A stretch of 44,386 bases of DNA, from the NCBI GenBank assembly GCA_013288685.1, contig JABDBM010000028.1:1-44386 (forward strand). Direction: 5' to 3'. Made by a program: the position numbers and the translations under genes. This stretch comes from Bacteroidota bacterium (GTDB taxonomy: Bacteria > Bacteroidota > Bacteroidia > Sphingobacteriales > Sphingobacteriaceae). Of this stretch, positions 40,111-44,386 are shown in pieces; position 1 is the first letter of the stretch; each line of letters begins with the position of its first letter. The notes beneath the pieces are model-generated. The model worked only from the letters and a program-made list of their open reading frames with translations, searched no databases and was not told the origin of the DNA.

Positions 40111-40676
40111 GCAAGCGATTGGAGGATTTCATGAAAATGAACAGGGAAGAATTTGACGACCTGGAGCCATCGGCCGATTTATGGAGCCGCATTGAAAAAC
40201 ATTTGCCGGCCCAGGAAGTACAACTTAAACCGAAAGAGAAAAAAACATTCTCGCTCGGTTTTGTAATCAGCGTTGCCGCGTCCATAATAGTAGTAATGTG
40301 TATAGGCTTTAGTTATTATTTGCATACCACCGAGAAACACCGCGGTATTGATTTTGCCGCTATAAACCCCGTATATGCGAAACAACAGGTACAATATACA
40401 TCGATGATTGAATCGAAACGGACAGAGCTAAAAGCGATTGCGGCAACCGATCCCGAATTATACAAGGAGTTTAATTCCGAAATAGCCCAGATGGAAGCTA
40501 CCTATAAAGAGTTAAGCAGCGATTTGGCTACCAGCCCCGATCAGGAACGGGTGTTACGGGCAATGATACATAACCTGAGGATACAAACAGACGTGCTTAA
40601 CAGGCAGTTAAGCGTTATTGAGCAGATGCATAAAATGAAAAACGAGAATAATGACAACGAAACTAAAGGTATATAA
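40107..40676 (+). CDS. Putative membrane-anchored anti-sigma factor
   Basis: 189 residues. The N-terminal ~50 residues are cytoplasmic, with DDLEPSADLWSRIEKHLP, a pattern common to anti-sigma proteins of this phylum. One membrane helix (~52-70, FVISVAASIIVVMCIGFSYY) follows, then a ~115-residue periplasmic coiled-coil region (KRTELKAIAATDPELYKEF, ELSSDLATSP). It has no ZAS zinc motif. Position directly behind the ECF gene with a four-base overlap supports the role. The periplasmic coil could sense an envelope signal. Confidence 0.75.
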   Translation: MSKRLEDFMKMNREEFDDLEPSADLWSRIEKHLPAQEVQLKPKEKKTFSLGFVISVAASIIVVMCIGFSYYLHTTEKHRGIDFAAINPVYAKQQVQYTSMIESKRTELKAIAATDPELYKEFNSEIAQMEATYKELSSDLATSPDQERVLRAMIHNLRIQTDVLNRQLSVIEQMHKMKNENNDNETKGI

Positions 40677-41949
40677 AACAGCTCCGCTGGCGTTAATGGC
40701 TTTATTGGCTTTAACCACGCCGGGCCTTGCACAAGAAATATCATTGTCCGATGGGTCGGCGGTGGTTAGGGTGAAAGTAAAAGGTTTTGATAAGAAACTG
40801 CAAAAAAAAATAGTTGCCTTTGGCAAGAACCTGGAAGCAAACCTTAACGAATTGGGTAGTAACCTTTCGGTTGAACTGGATAACATAACACCCGAAATAA
40901 ATGCCGACTTAAAAGATTTGGGTAAAAGCCTGGATTTAGATTTGGATTTTTCATCGAAAAATGATTCGAATGACAAAGATGGCGATAACGGAACGGATAA
41001 TAATACCGAAAACAATGGACAGGGCGAAAAGTTTAAAAGCTACAGTAAAAGCTATCCCATTGATGGAAACGACAAGATAAAGCTAAGCAATCAATATGGC
41101 CGCATTACCATAAACACCTGGGACCGCAACGAAGTGAAAGTTGATGTACAGATTAAAGCCCAGGCCAGTGATGATAACGCAGCGCAAAAACTGCTCGACG
41201 GTGTGCAGATACGCGATGGCAAAGAAGGCGATTTGGTTTTTTTTCGAACCAATATTGAACCCGGCAGCAATGGCAATAACTCATGGAATCCGCTGAATTG
41301 GGGAAGCAGCAATAAAAAACGGAAGCTGGAAATAAACTATACCGTATATATGCCATCAAAAACCGACCTGAATGTGGAAGATAGCTATGGTGGCATTGTA
41401 TTGCCTGATTTGCAGGGTAAAATACGCATCAGTTCGTCGTACGGCAGCGTGCAGGCACAGGATTTAACCAATCCGGCTAACGAAATTTCGGGCAGCTATG
41501 GCAGTTTAAAGGCCGGTAGCATAAACGGTACGCGCCTTGATTATTCGTATGGCAGTGTTGAAGTGGAAGAATGCAACAATCTGAAAGCCGATTTAAGCTA
41601 TGGCTCGTTTAAGTTGGGCAAATTAAAAGGCGCTGCCGATTTCGATCTGTCGTACGTGAGCGGATTTAAAATTGAAGAATTGGGCGCCGCCGTTAAACGG
41701 GTAAATGTAAATTCGTCCTATTCAAATGTTGGCTTGGGTATCCCCGGCAATAATAGTTTTGATTTTGACGTGACTACCACTTACGGCGGGTTTAATTATG
41801 ATGACGATAAAGCCACCATCACCAGCAAAAGCCCATCAGATAGTAAACACTACAGCGCCACTAAAAATTATAAAGGATACTATGGTAAAAGCGGTTCGGG
41901 CGCGCAAATTAATATCCATTCAACCTACGGCGGGGTGAGGTTTGATTAA
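40651..41949 (+). CDS. Secreted DUF4097-like protein with repeated SYG motifs
   Basis: 432 residues; its start overlaps the anti-sigma gene by 26 bp. The signal peptide is ~1-28 (ends GLAQE). An acidic, Asp/Asn-rich linker (~110-130) leads to a beta-solenoid-like domain (~150-432) with nine recurring tags: SYGGI, SYGSV, SYGSL, SYGSV, SYGSF, SYVSG, SYSNV, TYGGF, TYGGV, spaced about 18-40 residues. Related DUF4097-type proteins follow anti-sigma genes in many Bacteroidetes. It is likely periplasmic or surface-bound and the main effector of this ECF operon. Confidence 0.82.
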   Translation: MTTKLKVYKTAPLALMALLALTTPGLAQEISLSDGSAVVRVKVKGFDKKLQKKIVAFGKNLEANLNELGSNLSVELDNITPEINADLKDLGKSLDLDLDFSSKNDSNDKDGDNGTDNNTENNGQGEKFKSYSKSYPIDGNDKIKLSNQYGRITINTWDRNEVKVDVQIKAQASDDNAAQKLLDGVQIRDGKEGDLVFFRTNIEPGSNGNNSWNPLNWGSSNKKRKLEINYTVYMPSKTDLNVEDSYGGIVLPDLQGKIRISSSYGSVQAQDLTNPANEISGSYGSLKAGSINGTRLDYSYGSVEVEECNNLKADLSYGSFKLGKLKGAADFDLSYVSGFKIEELGAAVKRVNVNSSYSNVGLGIPGNNSFDFDVTTTYGGFNYDDDKATITSKSPSDSKHYSATKNYKGYYGKSGSGAQINIHSTYGGVRFD

Positions 41950-41973
41950 AGAGATAGCACTGTGCTTTTCCTT

Positions 41974-42083
41974 TTTGTCATCCGGAACGAAGTGAAGGAT
42001 CTTCGGCAATATACATAGCAAACTATCTATAAGCGGGCTATTATATGATGTAGAAGATCCTTCCCTTCGTTCAGGATCACAAC
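41974..42083. repeat. 110-bp inverted-repeat element, copy 3
   Basis: Arms 41974-42004 and 42053-42083 (outer end TTTGTCATCCGGAACGAAGT) match the arms of 11715-11822 and 29847-29955, with more mismatches. It lies between the SYG-repeat gene and the convergent pxpC gene. Confidence 0.8.
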
Positions 42084-42098
42084 TTGTTTTTGAGTTAC

Positions 42099-43094
42099 TT
42101 AAAAACCATATCGCAACTCAATAGCCCGCGATAACATTTGCAAATCCTTTTGTTGCTCCAGGTATAAGCGCTCCGCGTCTTTCCAGCTCAATTCGGTAAA
42201 ATAAATTTCATCGCCGGGTTTCAGTTGCGCGGATAGCGGTAAATCAACTTCGGCTACTTGCGCTATCCGGGGATACCCGCCGGTTGTTTGGCAATCGGCC
42301 ATTAACAATATCAAACTGCCATCGTTGGTAACTTGTATAGTTCCGGGCGTAACAGAAGTCGAGAGTAATTCACCCTCCATAGTGCGGCTCATTAACGGGC
42401 CTTTTAAATGATAGCCCATGCGGTTGCTGTTATTGCCCACAGCAAAAGCTTTTGAAAAAAAATGCGTTGCGGAATCCGCATCAAACCAATTAAATTCCTT
42501 TCCGGGAATAACACGGATTATTTTGCGGTTGGCTGATAAAAACAGACTTCGGGCGATGGCCCAATTGGGAAAGTTTACCGCGTCGCCTTTCAGGCTGTTT
42601 ACTATAGATTGGGATAATGGACTTAAATTTACACCATGGCTTAGCTTATCATTTTCGGCAAGGCGACGACCGTCCAATCCGCCAATTTGCGCAGTAATAT
42701 AGGTGCTGCGGCTACCCAAAACCTGGGGAACATCCCAGCCCCCGGCCACTGCCAAATACGCGCGGCTGCCCTCTTTGTTATTTTCAAGGGAAAGACGTGT
42801 TTGGGCCGGGACGAAAACGGGCCTGTCTGGTGGCAGTCGTTTATTGCCACAGTTTAAACAGGCACCATCGCCCGACAGGGCAATCAACACATCGCTGTCT
42901 GTAAAAAACTCAGCACCCGCCTGGGTAAATTCTATCACCGCATCACCATCATTATTCCCAACGGCTTTATTGGCTAAAGCGGCCGATAAGGCATCCATCG
43001 CACCCGAAACCGGTACCGCCTGTGAACGATAGTTTTTCCGCCCCATATCCTGTATGGTGCTTAATAAGCCAGGTTTTATGATGGTTATTGTCAT
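42099..43094 (-). CDS. pxpC: 5-oxoprolinase subunit C (KipA-type carboxyltransferase domain)
   Basis: 331 residues. PxpC with PxpA and PxpB opens 5-oxoproline to glutamate at the cost of ATP. Motifs: IIKPGLLSTIQDMGRKNYRS, PVSGAMDALSAALANKAVGN, AYLAVAGGWDVPQVLGSRST, GGLDGRRL, and FFSKAFAVGNNSNRMGYHLK with SVTPGTIQVTNDGSLILLMA, all standard. It follows pxpB by 27 bp, part of which is a C-rich repeat. pxpA (the LamB/YcsF subunit) is not in the window on either side. Confidence 0.93.
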   Translation of the reverse strand: MTITIIKPGLLSTIQDMGRKNYRSQAVPVSGAMDALSAALANKAVGNNDGDAVIEFTQAGAEFFTDSDVLIALSGDGACLNCGNKRLPPDRPVFVPAQTRLSLENNKEGSRAYLAVAGGWDVPQVLGSRSTYITAQIGGLDGRRLAENDKLSHGVNLSPLSQSIVNSLKGDAVNFPNWAIARSLFLSANRKIIRVIPGKEFNWFDADSATHFFSKAFAVGNNSNRMGYHLKGPLMSRTMEGELLSTSVTPGTIQVTNDGSLILLMADCQTTGGYPRIAQVAEVDLPLSAQLKPGDEIYFTELSWKDAERLYLEQQKDLQMLSRAIELRYGF

Positions 43095-43118
43095 ACCCCT
43101 AAACCCCTAAAGGGGGAA
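43095..43118 (+). repeat. C-rich REP-like repeat, copy 4
   Basis: ACCCCTAAACCCCTAAAGGG followed by GGAA. It fills almost the whole pxpB-pxpC gap, so the operon message would carry its hairpin. Confidence 0.75.
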
Positions 43119-43121
43119 TAT

Positions 43122-43826
43122 TTATTGTTTATGATTTTGAAACGCTGATAAAGTCACGGCCTCAAACCTAATCCTGTCGCCCGCCTTTAATAAGGATGGT
43201 ATTTGCCGGCTTGCATCAAATAATTTAACGGGCGTTTGCCCTATAATTTGCCAGCCGCCAGGTGTTTGAAGCGGATATATGCCTGTTTGTTTGCCGGCTA
43301 TTCCTACTGCCCCTGCCGGAACAGCAGATCGCGGCGTTGCTTTCCGGGGTGTTTCCAGCCGGTCATCAAGGCCGCCCATGTAGGCAAACCCGGGTATAAA
43401 ACCAATCATATAAACCTTGCAAATAGCCGATGTGTGGATGTGAATTACCTCATCAACGCTTAGCTGATGATAGTCGGCAACATATTCCAGGTCTGGCCCA
43501 AGTTCGCCGCCATAATAAACCGGGATGACAATAATATCATTTTGAGCGACAGGGGCCGGATTATTCACTCCCTGCAATTGTTGCAAATACCCCGAAACTT
43601 TTTCATAGCAGCTTTTGCCTGGCAATGCAGTGGCACGAATAACTACCAAAGGATCAAAAAATACAGTAAGCGTAGTATAAGCAGGTACAGCGTCGTATAG
43701 GCCCGGAAAAGGTTTTTGCTTTAGTAGCTGATTAAATCCTGCAATCCGCAGCATTAGTGCTTCATTAATAGCATTGCCAAATTCGATAGTTACAGCGCTT
43801 TCACTAATGGGGTATATCTGTATCAT
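43122..43826 (-). CDS. pxpB: 5-oxoprolinase subunit B (KipI type)
   Basis: 234 residues. Motifs: YPISESAVTIEFGN, FPGLYDAVPAYTTLTVFFDP, IPVYYGGELGPDL, YMIGFIPGFAYMGGLDDRLE, TPRKATPRSAVPAGAVGIAG and QTGIYPLQTPGGWQIIGQTP, all typical of the PxpB/KipI family. It works with PxpA and PxpC; in Bacillus the same pair also inhibits a sporulation kinase, which is not expected here. Its 5' end overlaps the upstream membrane gene by 23 bp, so translation is coupled. Confidence 0.94.
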   Translation of the reverse strand: MIQIYPISESAVTIEFGNAINEALMLRIAGFNQLLKQKPFPGLYDAVPAYTTLTVFFDPLVVIRATALPGKSCYEKVSGYLQQLQGVNNPAPVAQNDIIVIPVYYGGELGPDLEYVADYHQLSVDEVIHIHTSAICKVYMIGFIPGFAYMGGLDDRLETPRKATPRSAVPAGAVGIAGKQTGIYPLQTPGGWQIIGQTPVKLFDASRQIPSLLKAGDRIRFEAVTLSAFQNHKQ

Positions 43827-44289
43827 CAGTCACCTTTCTTCTAAAAATTATTTGCTGAATGAACAATAAACCGGCTGCAATTAAACTGGAAATAGAAAAA
43901 GCGAAATCCCGATTTTCTCTAAACAATACAATATCGGCATAGCTGTCCGTATAAATATGTAGTTTATACATCATGCCAAACACCGAAAATTCGCCGCCAA
44001 AGCAAAAAAAGACAGCTTCTGAAAGTATATACAAAAGCAGGGAATCTGTTAACAGACGAACGGCAGTAATACTATGTGATGTTTTAAATACTACTTTACC
44101 GAGCGCAAATAATACGATTACCATTAATGAAATTAATACTGAAAAAACAACGAACATTGCGGTAGTTTGTGCACCGTCCGTTACCTTTTGCATAAACACC
44201 ACATTAAATAGCAAAACGAAGTATATAGCAAAACCGCAAGCGATTTGTGCGCGGCACCAAAACGACCTTTTGGCGGGTCTTATTTCCAT
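43804..44289 (-). CDS. Small four-helix membrane protein upstream of pxpB
   Basis: 161 residues with four hydrophobic segments: ~15-33 (QIACGFAIYFVLLFNVVFMQ), ~43-68 (AMFVVFSVLISLMVIVLFAL), ~78-98 (LLTDSLLLYILSEAVFFCFG) and ~128-148 (FAFSISSLIAAGLLFIQQII). The family is not recognised. It overlaps pxpB by 23 bp and lies just downstream of another membrane gene, so all four genes appear to be one operon. It could help uptake or be an unrelated passenger. Confidence 0.65.
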   Translation of the reverse strand: MEIRPAKRSFWCRAQIACGFAIYFVLLFNVVFMQKVTDGAQTTAMFVVFSVLISLMVIVLFALGKVVFKTSHSITAVRLLTDSLLLYILSEAVFFCFGGEFSVFGMMYKLHIYTDSYADIVLFRENRDFAFSISSLIAAGLLFIQQIIFRRKVTDDTDIPH

Positions 44290-44295
44290 GGCAGG

Positions 44296-44386
44296 CTATT
44301 TTATGTTCTTTCTCGCATTCTTAAAATAAGCAATAATTGCAGGCAGTTTCACAATTAAAAGCGCAATGCAGGCTCCGGCTATTACG
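44296..44386 (-). CDS. C-terminal end of a membrane protein, possibly an NRAMP-type transporter
   Basis: Open frame running off the window's right edge; the last 29 residues are VIAGACIALLIVKLPAIIAY followed by FKNARKNIK and TAG (44296-44298). One hydrophobic helix and a basic tail fit the end of a polytopic transporter. In Bacillus and many other bacteria an NRAMP-family transporter gene lies in pxp operons, which makes that the best guess, but no diagnostic motif is in view. Confidence 0.5.
   Translation of the reverse strand, partial: VIAGACIALLIVKLPAIIAYFKNARKNIK

Overview
The window comes from a Bacteroidetes chromosome, most likely Sphingobacteriaceae (a Mucilaginibacter- or Pedobacter-like soil organism). 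The evidence is: promoters of the TTTG-N19-TAnnTTTG type, almost no Shine-Dalgarno sequences, a type IX secretion cargo with a gliding-motility C-terminal domain, several families found mainly in this phylum (DUF5687, DUF5916, DUF6515, HYC_CC_PP), and many short palindromic intergenic repeats. No tRNA, rRNA, CRISPR array, transposase or phage gene was seen. Genus-level placement is inference from general familiarity, not a search.

Layout. 1-841 holds the end of prfA (release factor 1), with an in-frame TAA at its visible left edge. 1047-5933 carries a small lipoprotein, an ApbE-like flavin transferase, a small secreted basic protein, an outer-membrane barrel, and an OmpR-type response regulator with its histidine kinase. 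6113-9380 has a DUF6515 protein, then a probable metal-handling group (HYC_CC_PP protein, heavy-metal-associated domain protein, barrel) and a small cytochrome-b-like membrane protein. 9400-12632 is a tryptophan locus: promoter, leader peptide with tandem Trp codons, terminator/antiterminator, trpE, trpG, trpC. trpD, trpF, trpB and trpA are absent. A roughly 520-bp array of degenerate repeats follows and supplies the last trpC codons. 13176-17809 has a secreted M28 peptidase and a DUF5687 ABC exporter. 17888-20729 has rarA, a damaged toxin-antitoxin-like cassette, and an AlkA-type glycosylase.

20733-29090 encodes cell-envelope proteins: a 1038-residue T9SS cargo, a DUF5916 barrel, a carboxypeptidase-regulatory-like protein, a glucosaminidase-LysM lipoprotein and a metallophosphoesterase. 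29172-31377 is a NarL-type response regulator, a DegS/NarX-type kinase and a membrane protein whose gene overlaps the kinase gene. 31481-33308 is AT-rich and holds uncharacterised genes. Two nearly identical 25-bp motifs lie upstream of two minus-strand reading frames there. 33580-37577 has a FadR/GntR regulator, a fatty-acid desaturase, a DUF2383 protein, a luciferase-like monooxygenase and a frameshifted lipoprotein. 37853-41949 has a GH26 mannanase-like enzyme, a MaoC dehydratase and an ECF sigma / anti-sigma / SYG-repeat surface-protein operon with a recognisable ECF promoter. 42099-44386 holds pxpC, pxpB, a small membrane protein and the tail of another membrane protein.

The most distinctive signals are the trp attenuator; repeats that have become coding sequence at the ends of trpG and trpC; three copies of a ~109-bp inverted-repeat element; promoters that sit almost on top of start codons; a shared 25-bp upstream motif around 32.3-32.7 kb; and three frameshifts, each repaired by one extra A in an A-run, which are either true decay or assembly errors.
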